The position numbers and the translations under genes are program-made. Of a stretch of 9,277 nt of DNA, positions 1-6,186 are shown piece by piece. Location: assembly GCA_016840025.1 (NCBI GenBank), contig JAEOTF010000363.1:1-9277 (forward strand). Reading direction: 5' to 3'. Source of the DNA: Candidatus Hodarchaeota archaeon. GTDB taxonomy: Archaea > Asgardarchaeota > Heimdallarchaeia > Hodarchaeales > YT1-039. The notes below the pieces were generated by a model, which was given only the letters and a program-made list of their open reading frames with translations, did no database searches and had not been told where the DNA came from. Each line of letters begins with the position of its first letter. The stretch's first letter is position 1.

Positions 1-629
1 GTCTAGTTGCCCAGGAGGCAGCTAAACTTCTTTACTATAAATTGGTTGAAGAGTACAACCATGCAAAGGAAAAAGCTTCTAAAATTTTAAACAGTAAGGC
101 GCTTCCTAGCAATCTTGAAGTCGCCATTCAACTGGACAAAATAGCCAATGAAGTTGAAGGTATTTCAAGAAAAAAATTGATCATTAATCTTCGAACAGAA
201 GCTTTAAAAGTAATGAAAGATCTGAAAGACTTCAATCCAAGGCTTATAGGAAGTGTTTGGCGGGGAACAGCTAGAAAAAGCAGCGATATAGATATTGTTA
301 CATTTGTTGAAAGGTTCGGGCGGGTTTTAAAGGCACTCAAAGGCAAATTCAAGATTTTAAAAATAGAGTATCCATCTAAAACGGATAAAGGAATCACTCA
401 ACGGTTTGTACATATTTTTATAAAATTGCCTTCAGAATTTGAAGTTGAAATCGTAGTAAGAAGTATAGAAGAGATGAATGAAAAAAAACGATGCGACGTA
501 TTTGGAGATGTTATAACAGGTCTAACTATAAGCCAACTGCAGAGAATTTTAAAAACTAATCCGCTTCAAAAATTTGTGCCGAAAAAGAACAGAAGAAAAA
601 TTCGTTCAATAAATAATGATATTAGCTAA
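1..629 (+). CDS. Minimal nucleotidyltransferase (Pol beta superfamily), 5' partial
   Basis: The frame is open from base 3 to the TAA at 627-629, so the gene probably starts before the window. An internal TTG at 42 would give 195 residues, but the codons before it read LVAQEAAKLLYYK and look like normal coding sequence, so I do not take it as the start. Numbering from that TTG, GSVWRGTARKSSDID (70-84) is the nucleotidyltransferase motif: GS followed by the metal-binding Asp82 and Asp84. The strand FEVEIVV (133-139) supplies candidates for the third acid, Glu134 or Glu136. The helical N-terminus and the CDVFGDVITGL segment near the C-terminus recall a conserved archaeal protein of this superfamily whose substrate I do not know. 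The superfamily transfers an NMP to protein, RNA or small molecules. No toxin-antitoxin partner is visible. The domain call is firm; the function is unknown. Confidence 0.8.
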   Translation, partial: LVAQEAAKLLYYKLVEEYNHAKEKASKILNSKALPSNLEVAIQLDKIANEVEGISRKKLIINLRTEALKVMKDLKDFNPRLIGSVWRGTARKSSDIDIVTFVERFGRVLKALKGKFKILKIEYPSKTDKGITQRFVHIFIKLPSEFEVEIVVRSIEEMNEKKRCDVFGDVITGLTISQLQRILKTNPLQKFVPKKNRRKIRSINNDIS

Positions 630-648
630 TTACTTTTTTTAAATATGT

Positions 649-652
649 GGTG
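649..652 (+). promoter_or_regulatory. Ribosome binding site for the glmU-like gene
   Basis: GGTG lies eight bases before the TTG at 661 and can pair with the GAUCACCUCC end of archaeal 16S rRNA. An in-frame TAA at 655-657 rules out a start farther upstream. A TATA-like TTTAAATA (638-645) sits rather close to the start, so the promoter position is uncertain. Confidence 0.4.
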
Positions 653-660
653 CATAATAC

Positions 661-1947
661 TTGAAAGCGGTTGTACTTGCAGCGGGTGAAGGAACTAGGC
701 TTAGACCGTTAACATTCACAAAGTCAAAACACATGATCCCTATCGCGGGTAAACCGATACTTGAACATCTTTTTATTGCCCTAAAAGATGCGGGAATAAC
801 TGAAACCATTGTAGTAGTCAATCATTATCAAGATTTAATTCAAAATCGCTTTAAAGATGGAGAAAGATATGGACATCGAATCCGCTATATTCGGCAAGAA
901 AAATTATTAGGCACAGCTAATGCCATCAGCCTTGTAGAAGATCATATTGATAGTGACGGTTTTTTAATTGTTTATGGCGATCTCCAAATTGATTCATCAG
1001 TAATAAGATCGGCAATTGAAAAATATAACGAAAAAAGTCTCAATGTCCTATCCGTCGTTTACGCAAAAAACCCTCAACGATATGGTGTTGTAACAATAGA
1101 AAACGGCGTGGTTAAAGATATTGTTGAAAAGCCCCGACTAGAGACGGTGAGTAGACATCCTGTAAATGCGGGAGTGTATGTTTTTTCAAATAGAATATTT
1201 CACGAAATAAAAAAAACTCCAAAATCTAAAAGGGGAGAATATGAAATAACCGATACTATTCAACATTTGCTAAAAAGAAATGTTCAAGTTGCTTCGAATA
1301 CTATCAGTTCAGAAAGTTGGACGGATATAGGGTATCCCTGGGACCTTCTTGAAGCAAATAGAAAAATTCTTAGTAGAGAAAAACCTGTGATCAAAGGAGA
1401 AATTGAGGATGGAGCACATGTAAAGGGGACTCTAATCCTTGAAGAGAACGCAGAAATTCGTTCTGGCACGTACATCGAAGGACCTGTTTACATTGGTGTA
1501 GGAAGTAATGTCGGGCCGAATTGCCATATTAGACCATCCACGAGTATCGGTAATAATGCACATGTTGGAAACGCATGTGAAGTAAAGAACAGTCTTATTT
1601 TCGACGGCACGCATATAGGCCATCTGTCTTACGTTGGCGATAGCATTATTGGAGAAAACTGTAACCTAGGTGCAGGGACATTAACAGCAAATCTTCGATT
1701 TGATAAGAGGCCAGTTAAGGTTAAAGTAAAAGATGCACTGATTGATAGTGGTAGAAAAAAACTAGGCGCGATTATCGGAGATAATGTAGAAGTGGGTATC
1801 GGCGTTAAAATTATGCCCGGGATAAAGGTGGGCCCCAAATCTTTGATTGGCCCAAACGTAGTATTATACCGAGATCTAGCTCCCAAAAAAATTGTACTAC
1901 AGACTCAAGATCTTGAATTTTTTAAAACTAAATGCCAAGTACAGTAG
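661..1947 (+). CDS. glmU: Bifunctional sugar-1-phosphate nucleotidylyltransferase/acetyltransferase (GlmU/ST0452-like)
   Basis: This 428-residue protein has two domains. The N-terminal nucleotidyltransferase domain (about 1-235) shows LAAGEGTRLRPLT (6-18), the PIAGKP loop (27-32), GTANAI (84-89), YGDL with metal-binding Asp107, EKP (156-158) and NAGVYVF (169-175). The C-terminal left-handed beta-helix (about 243-405) has hexapeptide repeats such as VGPNCHI and IGNNAHV. HLSYVGDSIIG (321-331) followed by GAGTLTAN matches the GlmU acetyltransferase site, with His321 in the place of E. coli His363. The ANLRFDK and SGRKKLGA segments resemble the archaeal enzyme ST0452 rather than bacterial GlmU. 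Enzymes of this type make UDP-GlcNAc and related nucleotide sugars for N-glycans and surface polymers; ST0452 also uses glucose- and galactosamine-phosphates. The exact substrates cannot be read here. The TTG start is the first one after an in-frame stop. Confidence 0.88.
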   Translation: MKAVVLAAGEGTRLRPLTFTKSKHMIPIAGKPILEHLFIALKDAGITETIVVVNHYQDLIQNRFKDGERYGHRIRYIRQEKLLGTANAISLVEDHIDSDGFLIVYGDLQIDSSVIRSAIEKYNEKSLNVLSVVYAKNPQRYGVVTIENGVVKDIVEKPRLETVSRHPVNAGVYVFSNRIFHEIKKTPKSKRGEYEITDTIQHLLKRNVQVASNTISSESWTDIGYPWDLLEANRKILSREKPVIKGEIEDGAHVKGTLILEENAEIRSGTYIEGPVYIGVGSNVGPNCHIRPSTSIGNNAHVGNACEVKNSLIFDGTHIGHLSYVGDSIIGENCNLGAGTLTANLRFDKRPVKVKVKDALIDSGRKKLGAIIGDNVEVGIGVKIMPGIKVGPKSLIGPNVVLYRDLAPKKIVLQTQDLEFFKTKCQVQ

Positions 1948-2101
1948 AAAGGACTTTTCAAAACATTTTCGTTATAATTTTAGCCACCGTAGACGTCTTA
2001 AGAAAGATATGACAAGAGAAAAAGAACTGCTCCGCCCAGACAGAAACGGATCTCTTAGAACCATTGATGAACTGCGATGATTGCGTCTAAAGGCGTTGGC
2101 T

Positions 2102-3304
2102 TCAAACTCTTCCCTTGGCGGATACAATTTTTATTACATCTCTATTATTTAATACATAATCCTCACCAAGTCTTCTCTTTGTCCTCGCATCTACTGCATA
2201 AATAAAACTATCCCCAAGCTCAGTATGGATCATATAGGCCAGTTGTCTGGCGTTTGATCCAGACGGGATAAGATAAACATCAGGTAAGATCCGGCCTTTA
2301 TGGTCGGATAGCTTTTCAACATTTTCAACGGGATATACCGCAATCATTCGTAATAATTGAAAGAATATTTGGTTCATAATCGCTTGGATTCCTGTTGATC
2401 CCCATATTTTTAAAACGTTATTTTTTACAAAATCTAGTGCTTTCTTTTGCCCTTCAGATACAGATGTTGACATTAAAGTAAAGTCGCTATCTCCGGGCGT
2501 GTAAGAAATTAATTCGCGTTTTGCCGCCCTTCGAAGGATTAATTCTGCTTCACATGAACAGGGTATAACAGGAAATCCTAGCTCTTGAAGCCATTCAACA
2601 TTTTCCTTTGAGTAAGGTAAATCAATTTTATTTGCGGCAATAACCATGGGTTTTGCATGTTGTTGTAGCATAAATAGAAATTTGAATAAATCATCATCGG
2701 TCCAGTCAGGAAATCTTTCAGGCTCTAGACATGTTTTCTTTAGAGCGTGAATAATATGCGTTTTTCTAAAGGCTAAGCCGCTTAGCCTATTAGATAGTGA
2801 ATCTACCAGATTTTCCTTTTTAGTTTTAATTCGCTGAATAATTTTTTTCCAATCCTTTTTCACGATTTGTAGAAGCCACATAACAAGTTCATAGTTGAGA
2901 AATTCAATATCTTTAATCGGGTTCCGTGTTCCTGGTTTACATGGTCTACCATTGTCGTCAGTCGCTCCTGCGGCATCGACTACATGTATCAAGGCATCAG
3001 CTTTGCTGATTTCATCCAAAAACATATTTCCAAGTCCTTTGCCTTGCCAGGCGCCAGGCACAAGGCCAGCACAATCAATAAGTTCGATAGGTGCTAGACG
3101 GATTCCGCCCATACATATAGAATTTACGGGATCGTCTTTTACATCAAAATCTTTACAAACACACGTAGTACGAAGATAACCAATGCCTCGATTAGGTTTT
3201 ATCGTAGTAAACGGCCTGTTTTGTATAGATACTGGAATAAGCGTTACCGAACTGAAGAACGTAGATTTACCCGTGTTTGGTTTTCCAATTACGCCAATCA
3301 ACAA
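2102..3304 (-). CDS. Obg/YchF-superfamily GTPase with TGS domain (archaeal Ygr210/MJ1332-like)
   Basis: This 400-residue protein has all the G motifs in order: G1 GKPNTGKST (7-15), G2 region PFTTIKPN (31-38), G3 DCAG (77-80), G4 NKID (225-228) and G5 SCEAE (250-254). Canonical YchF has lost the NKxD motif and prefers ATP; the intact NKID here predicts GTP. A C-terminal TGS domain spans about 323-398, including a typical SGSNARQLAYMIH helix and RDVIKI end. Cys48, Cys50 and Cys64, in the insert after G2, fit the archaeal/eukaryotic Ygr210-like branch. Members associate with ribosomes and are thought to act in translation or ribosome biogenesis; the exact role is not established. The TTG at 3304-3302 is the first start after an in-frame TAG, with AGGGA six bases before it. 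The gene is divergent from rpl15e, which fits a translation-related role. Confidence 0.87.
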   Translation of the reverse strand: MLIGVIGKPNTGKSTFFSSVTLIPVSIQNRPFTTIKPNRGIGYLRTTCVCKDFDVKDDPVNSICMGGIRLAPIELIDCAGLVPGAWQGKGLGNMFLDEISKADALIHVVDAAGATDDNGRPCKPGTRNPIKDIEFLNYELVMWLLQIVKKDWKKIIQRIKTKKENLVDSLSNRLSGLAFRKTHIIHALKKTCLEPERFPDWTDDDLFKFLFMLQQHAKPMVIAANKIDLPYSKENVEWLQELGFPVIPCSCEAELILRRAAKRELISYTPGDSDFTLMSTSVSEGQKKALDFVKNNVLKIWGSTGIQAIMNQIFFQLLRMIAVYPVENVEKLSDHKGRILPDVYLIPSGSNARQLAYMIHTELGDSFIYAVDARTKRRLGEDYVLNNRDVIKIVSAKGRV

Positions 3305-3310
3305 AGTGAA

Positions 3311-3315
3311 TCCCT
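3311..3315 (-). promoter_or_regulatory. Ribosome binding site of the TGS GTPase
   Basis: AGGGA on the minus strand lies six bases before the TTG start at 3304. rpl15e has the same AGGGA with the same six-base spacing on the other side of this region. Confidence 0.35.
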
Positions 3316-3338
3316 AAATGAATGAGAAACTGCAATTG

Positions 3339-3349
3339 CTAAATTTAAC
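3339..3349 (-). promoter_or_regulatory. Putative TATA box of the TGS GTPase
   Basis: GTTAAATTTAG on the minus strand is centred about 40 bases before the start codon. Archaeal spacing predicts transcription from near 3318, giving a leader of about 14 bases that just includes the AGGGA. Confidence 0.3.
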
Positions 3350-3379
3350 ATTAATGTTTTTACCTATTATCGGATATAT

Positions 3380-3474
3380 TTTTAGCCTACGAATAAGCTG
3401 AAAACCCCGTAACCATCAACGAGATGTTGGTATTTGTTGCGGCAGTTGACAACATAGCGCGCGCTAGCTAGCTC
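3380..3474. other. Cluster of hairpins and palindromes; candidate small RNA or regulatory site
   Basis: Four structures lie end to end. First, TTTT-AGC (3380-3386) pairs with GCT-g-AAAA (3397-3404) with one bulged G. Second, CCGTAAC (3407-3413) pairs with GTTGCGG (3436-3442) through seven pairs, one of them U-G, and encloses a CATC/GATG stem (3414-3417 and 3423-3426). Third is the palindrome GTTGACAAC (3445-3453). Fourth are two overlapping perfect palindromes, AGCGCGCGCT (3456-3465) and GCTAGCTAGC (3463-3472). On the plus strand a TATA-like GATATATTTTTA (3373-3384) would place transcription at about 3403, at the foot of the second hairpin. It could be a small RNA, a leader structure or protein-binding DNA. 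I recognise no RNA family. Confidence 0.3.
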
Positions 3475-3621
3475 AATGAATTTACAATTATAGGCAAATA
3501 CCTAAATAGGAGAACTATATACAAAACGTGATTGCGCTCGCATCTTCAATTTAAATTAAATGTTAATTGGTTTGATACCCTAGTTGACATAAGTATTAAG
3601 TTAAATCAATAAATGAATAGC

Positions 3622-3633
3622 TTAATATATAAA
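3622..3633 (+). promoter_or_regulatory. TATA box of rpl15e
   Basis: TTAATATATAAA is a strong archaeal TATA match. Its centre near 3627 predicts transcription from about 3652, exactly at the GTG start, so the message may be leaderless. A weaker TTAAAT (3601-3606) would give a leader of about 20 bases that uses AGGGA at 3641-3645. Confidence 0.5.
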
Positions 3634-3651
3634 CTGTGAAAGGGAAAGATC

Positions 3652-4164
3652 GTGTATAAATATATTGCACAGAGCTGGAAAGATACAGAAAAACCTCAAA
3701 TTAAGAAACTGATGAAAAAGAGAATTATGGAATGGAGAAAGCAACAATCAATAGTTCGAGTGGATAAACCGCTCCGATTAAATAGAGCACGCCAACTCGG
3801 ATATAAAGCAAAACAAGGAATCATTGTCGCTCGCGCTAGAGTTAGACGTGGTGGTAGGAGAAAACCGAGACCAACATCTGGACGCAGACAAAAGAGAATG
3901 GGTTCTACGAGGTACGTTCCCGCAAAGAACAAACAACTAATAGCGGAAGAAAGAGCCGCCAAAAAATTTCCTAACCTTGAAGTTTTAAATTCATACTGGG
4001 TAGGCGAGGATGGCTTCTATAAATGGTACGAAGTAATACTTGTATCTCCAAGCTCCCCCTCCATAAAAAAAGATAAACATCTGAACTGGATATGTGACGA
4101 TGCCCATAAAGGCAGAGTTCACCGAAGTTTAACGAGTGCAGGTAAAAAAATAAGAGGGCCATAA
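3652..4164 (+). CDS. rpl15e: Large ribosomal subunit protein L15e, short C-terminus
   Basis: The protein opens with MYKYIAQSWK and carries the highly conserved blocks of eukaryotic/archaeal L15e: RARQLGYKAKQG (45-56), VRRGGRRKPRP (64-74), GRRQKRMG (77-84), AEERAAKKFPNLEVLNSYWV (98-117) and the LTSAGKK region near the end. It is a basic, rRNA-binding protein of the 50S subunit. It is only 170 residues long; as I recall the family is usually about 190, with a further basic tail after the GKKxRG segment that buries in rRNA. Here TAA follows IRGP directly, and none of the three forward frames after it resembles the tail. The GTG start matches the family N-terminus. The gene heads the cluster and probably has its own promoter. 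Confidence 0.95.
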   Translation: MYKYIAQSWKDTEKPQIKKLMKKRIMEWRKQQSIVRVDKPLRLNRARQLGYKAKQGIIVARARVRRGGRRKPRPTSGRRQKRMGSTRYVPAKNKQLIAEERAAKKFPNLEVLNSYWVGEDGFYKWYEVILVSPSSPSIKKDKHLNWICDDAHKGRVHRSLTSAGKKIRGP

Positions 4165-4194
4165 TTACATCGTGGACTAGCTTTGCTAAGCAGG

Positions 4195-4202
4195 ATTTAA
4201 AG
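4195..4202 (+). promoter_or_regulatory. Possible TATA box of rnp2
   Basis: ATTTAAAG lies in the 75-base gap between rpl15e and rnp2. Its position predicts transcription from about 4225, 15 bases before the TTG start. It is preceded by a small GCTT/AAGC hairpin (4180-4191). The evidence is only sequence resemblance and spacing. Confidence 0.25.
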
Positions 4203-4239
4203 AGACCAGCAGAGTAAGGACAGACGGGCTAAGATTACA

Positions 4240-4572
4240 TTGGTTAAACAATTTAGGAGAAGATATCTGGCTTTTAAGCTAATTACCAAGTCTCCTTTTT
4301 CTAAATATGACTTGATAAAAACCTTAAAAAAAGAGCTATCACAAATTGAGCGCGGGTATCTGCCAGGCCTACAATATATTCGAGTTATAAGTTATAACGG
4401 AAAGCGGGGATCCGGCATTATTCGGTGCGATCATCTGTTAGTAGAAATCTTTCGCTTAGCCTTTAAAAACATGCAAATGTCTAGATTTTTTGTTAAAGCA
4501 GAAATTCTAGGAGTATCGGGCACAATAAAAGCTTTAAAACGAAAAAAATTAAAATTTGAAAATCTAGAATAA
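4240..4572 (+). CDS. rnp2: Ribonuclease P protein component 2 (Rnp2/Pop5)
   Basis: This small basic protein (110 residues) is the Pop5 subunit of archaeal RNase P, which removes the 5' leader from pre-tRNA. The signature is clear: the N-terminal FRRRYLAFKLI (5-15), RGSGIIRCDHLLVE (56-69) and the near-invariant GVSGTIKALKRK (91-102). Length fits the family. In archaea Pop5 binds the catalytic domain of the RNase P RNA as a heterotetramer with Rpp30, yet no rpp30 gene lies here or elsewhere in the window. The TTG is the only possible start after the stop at 4198-4200, and no clear ribosome binding site precedes it. It lies between L15e and the proteasome alpha gene, its usual place in this archaeal cluster. 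Confidence 0.93.
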   Translation: MVKQFRRRYLAFKLITKSPFSKYDLIKTLKKELSQIERGYLPGLQYIRVISYNGKRGSGIIRCDHLLVEIFRLAFKNMQMSRFFVKAEILGVSGTIKALKRKKLKFENLE

Positions 4573-4582
4573 TACGAAAAGG

Positions 4583-4591
4583 TTTTTAATA
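4583..4591 (+). promoter_or_regulatory. TATA box of psmA
   Basis: TTTTTAATA is preceded by a purine-rich CGAAAAGG that could serve as a BRE element. Spacing predicts transcription from about 4613, giving a leader of about 35 bases that contains the strong ribosome binding site of psmA. Confidence 0.4.
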
Positions 4592-4633
4592 GCCTTTACA
4601 TCATGAAGACAAGGAGAATTAAATATTTCTAAT

Positions 4634-4640
4634 GAGGTGA
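4634..4640 (+). promoter_or_regulatory. Strong ribosome binding site of psmA
   Basis: GAGGTGA lies seven bases before the ATG at 4648 and matches the archaeal anti-Shine-Dalgarno over seven bases. It supports the first ATG rather than the second, six bases on. Confidence 0.65.
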
Positions 4641-4647
4641 ATTACAA

Positions 4648-5370
4648 ATGGCTATGTTTTCAGCTCCAGGCGCCTATGATCGAGCAATAACCGTATTTTC
4701 GCCTGATGGACGGCTTTTCCAGGTAGAATATGCGCTGGAAACAGTTAAGCGCGGTTCTACAGTTTTAGGCATAGCATGTCAAGAGGGCGTCGTTTTAGCT
4801 GCAGAAGAGAGACCAACCACGAAGCTTCAAGATCCAAATTTTACGTGGAAAATTTTCCAAATCGATGAACATATTGGAGCCTCAATTTCAGGATTAAGCT
4901 CAGATGCCAGAATCTTAATTGACCAAGCTAGAATCCATGCACAAAGTAATAGACTCATGTATGATGAGGCAATAGATGTTGATGCCTTGTCAAAAAGAGT
5001 GGGCGACGTTAAACAACTTTACACGCAACATGCCGGAGTACGTCCTTTCGGTGTTTCAATAATCTTTGGCGGCGTTGATATCTCTGGGAGTAAGATTTTG
5101 CAGACAGATCCCAGTGGCGCATGCTGGGCTTATAAAGCCGTTGCAATAGGTTCTGGAAGTGACACGGTTCGAGAGATATTGGAAACCAAATATAGAGACG
5201 ATCTGTCCTTAAACCAAGCAATCTCACTGGCTATTGAATGTTTCTCAAAAATAATTGAAGAAAAACTCGATTCCCAAAAGATCAAAATCGCAACTATCCC
5301 CACTAAAACTAAGAAATTCGCACGTCTCTCAGATGAGGAAATAACAGCATATATAAAAAAGCTAGGTTAA
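4648..5370 (+). CDS. psmA: 20S proteasome alpha subunit
   Basis: This 240-residue protein carries the alpha-type signature AYDRAITVFSPDGRLFQVEY (9-28). Alpha subunits form the two outer rings of the 20S proteasome, which gate substrate entry and dock ATPase caps. The gate elements known from Thermoplasma can be matched with an offset of two: YDR (10-12), Pro19 and Tyr28. Lys68, in WKIFQID, stands where Lys66 binds the HbYX tail of PAN-type ATPases, so cap docking should work. YTQHAGVRPFGV (125-136) and the AIGSGSDTV block (166-174) are further family hallmarks. There is no catalytic N-terminal Thr, as expected for an alpha subunit. The beta subunit and ATPase are not in the window. A 28-base gap to the SBDS gene suggests cotranscription with it. 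Confidence 0.97.
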   Translation: MAMFSAPGAYDRAITVFSPDGRLFQVEYALETVKRGSTVLGIACQEGVVLAAEERPTTKLQDPNFTWKIFQIDEHIGASISGLSSDARILIDQARIHAQSNRLMYDEAIDVDALSKRVGDVKQLYTQHAGVRPFGVSIIFGGVDISGSKILQTDPSGACWAYKAVAIGSGSDTVREILETKYRDDLSLNQAISLAIECFSKIIEEKLDSQKIKIATIPTKTKKFARLSDEEITAYIKKLG

Positions 5371-5398
5371 AGCAGTATTTAGTAGATGATCTCCCTAA

Positions 5399-6088
5399 AT
5401 GAGCGAGAAGCATACAGTCGCTAGAATAAATATAGCTGGAGAACGTTTTGAAATCCTGGTAAAGCCCGATAATGCGTTAAACTATAAAATGGGAAAAACC
5501 CTCGAGATCTCACAAGTCTTGGTAATAGATACAATATTTTCTGACGCAAGTAAAGGTCAGAGAACGTCAGAAGAGAAGCTTCAAAAGACCTTTCAAACCA
5601 TAGACCCGCTTAAAATTGCAGAAACCATTCTTAAACAGGGAGAGCTCCCATTAACTACTGCACAGAGACGTATGCTTGTTAACGAGAAAAGAAAGCAAAT
5701 AATCAATTTTATTTCAAAAAACTGCTTAGATCCTAGAACGGGATATCCCCATCCTCCCCTTAGAATAGAACAAGCGATGAACCAGCTACGTCTAGTCATT
5801 GATCCCTTCAAAAGTGGTGAAGAACAAGCTAGAGCTATCATAAATGAGCTAAGACCAATTATCCCGATAAAATTTGAACAGATAAGAATCGCCATAAAAA
5901 TTTCGTCAGAGCATGTAGCACGAACGGTAGGAGTAGTTAAAGATTTAAGCGCCATTAAACAAGAGGAATGGCAAGCGGATGGTTCATGGATCGCTGTTGT
6001 CGAGATGCCAGCTGGCCTACATTCCAGCTTTTTAGACCGGATAGGAAAAACTACTAGAGGACAATATCAGATAAAAATATTAAAATAA
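5399..6088 (+). CDS. SBDS ribosome maturation factor
   Basis: Archaeal orthologue of the Shwachman-Bodian-Diamond protein (Sdo1 in yeast), 229 residues. In eukaryotes SBDS works with the GTPase EFL1 to release the anti-association factor eIF6 from the 60S subunit; an aIF6-related role in archaea is inferred. Domain I (about 1-85) has GERFEILV (14-21) and FSDASKGQ (47-54). Domain II (about 86-160) has LTTAQRR (85-91), EKRKQIINFI (96-105) and YPHPPLRIEQAM (116-127). Domain III (about 161-229) has EEWQADGSW (189-197) and a ferredoxin-like ending. All three domains look complete. The ATG directly follows an in-frame TAA, so no earlier start is possible. No clear ribosome binding site precedes it, and it is probably translated from the psmA transcript. 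Confidence 0.95.
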   Translation: MSEKHTVARINIAGERFEILVKPDNALNYKMGKTLEISQVLVIDTIFSDASKGQRTSEEKLQKTFQTIDPLKIAETILKQGELPLTTAQRRMLVNEKRKQIINFISKNCLDPRTGYPHPPLRIEQAMNQLRLVIDPFKSGEEQARAIINELRPIIPIKFEQIRIAIKISSEHVARTVGVVKDLSAIKQEEWQADGSWIAVVEMPAGLHSSFLDRIGKTTRGQYQIKILK

Positions 6089-6115
6089 CGCTAGCTCGCT
6101 TTAACTCTCTAGCTC

Positions 6116-6120
6116 TTTTT
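6116..6120 (+). terminator. Possible T-rich terminator after the SBDS gene
   Basis: A run of five T lies 28 bases after the SBDS stop, following two copies of CTAGCTC (6091-6097 and 6109-6115). Archaeal RNA polymerase can terminate at T tracts without a hairpin. The run is short, so the signal is weak. Confidence 0.25.
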
Positions 6121-6140
6121 AAGATAGATAAAAACCTAAA

Positions 6141-6150
6141 TTATTTAATA
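6141..6150 (+). promoter_or_regulatory. TATA box of the rrp4-rrp41-rrp42-rpl37ae unit
   Basis: TTATTTAATA lies 43 to 52 bases before the rrp4 start, in a 104-base gap. Transcription would start near 6172, leaving a leader of about 20 bases with the AGGTGA site. This suggests the exosome genes can be transcribed separately from psmA and the SBDS gene. Confidence 0.4.
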
Positions 6151-6180
6151 AGAAGCTTTCTTAATCTAAGAAAAAGGTAA

Positions 6181-6186
6181 AGGTGA
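6181..6186 (+). promoter_or_regulatory. Ribosome binding site of rrp4
   Basis: AGGTGA ends six bases before the TTG at 6193 and fifteen bases before the ATG at 6202. The spacing favours TTG as the start. Confidence 0.5.

Larger units (their letters stand above)
3305..3651. other. Divergent intergenic region between the TGS GTPase and rpl15e
   Basis: These 347 bases hold no convincing gene. They contain putative promoters for both flanking genes, a run of small hairpins and palindromes at 3380-3474, and a short inverted repeat, TAGG-CAAATA-CCTA (3491-3504), followed by AGGAG (3508-3512). The only frame after that AGGAG is an eight-codon GTG frame, which I do not call. AGTTGACA occurs at 3444-3451 and again near 3582. 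No tRNA B box, C/D box set or protein remnant is visible. Confidence 0.6.

Noticed and set aside
42..629. TTG at 42 as the true start of the nucleotidyltransferase
   Set aside because: The frame stays open upstream to the window edge and the added residues look like a normal helix of this family, so the gene is treated as 5' partial.
2063..2080. TGATGA and GATGA sequences that could be C boxes of a C/D guide RNA
   Set aside because: No CTGA D or D' box lies at a suitable distance and no closing stem is seen.
3528..3554. GTG-led eight-codon frame after AGGAG at 3508-3512
   Set aside because: It is too short, the spacing is too long (15 bases), and nothing supports translation.
4150..4222. 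Frameshift hiding the L15e tail
   Set aside because: I read all three forward frames after the stop. None gives a basic tail like that of the family, so I report a short form rather than a frameshift.
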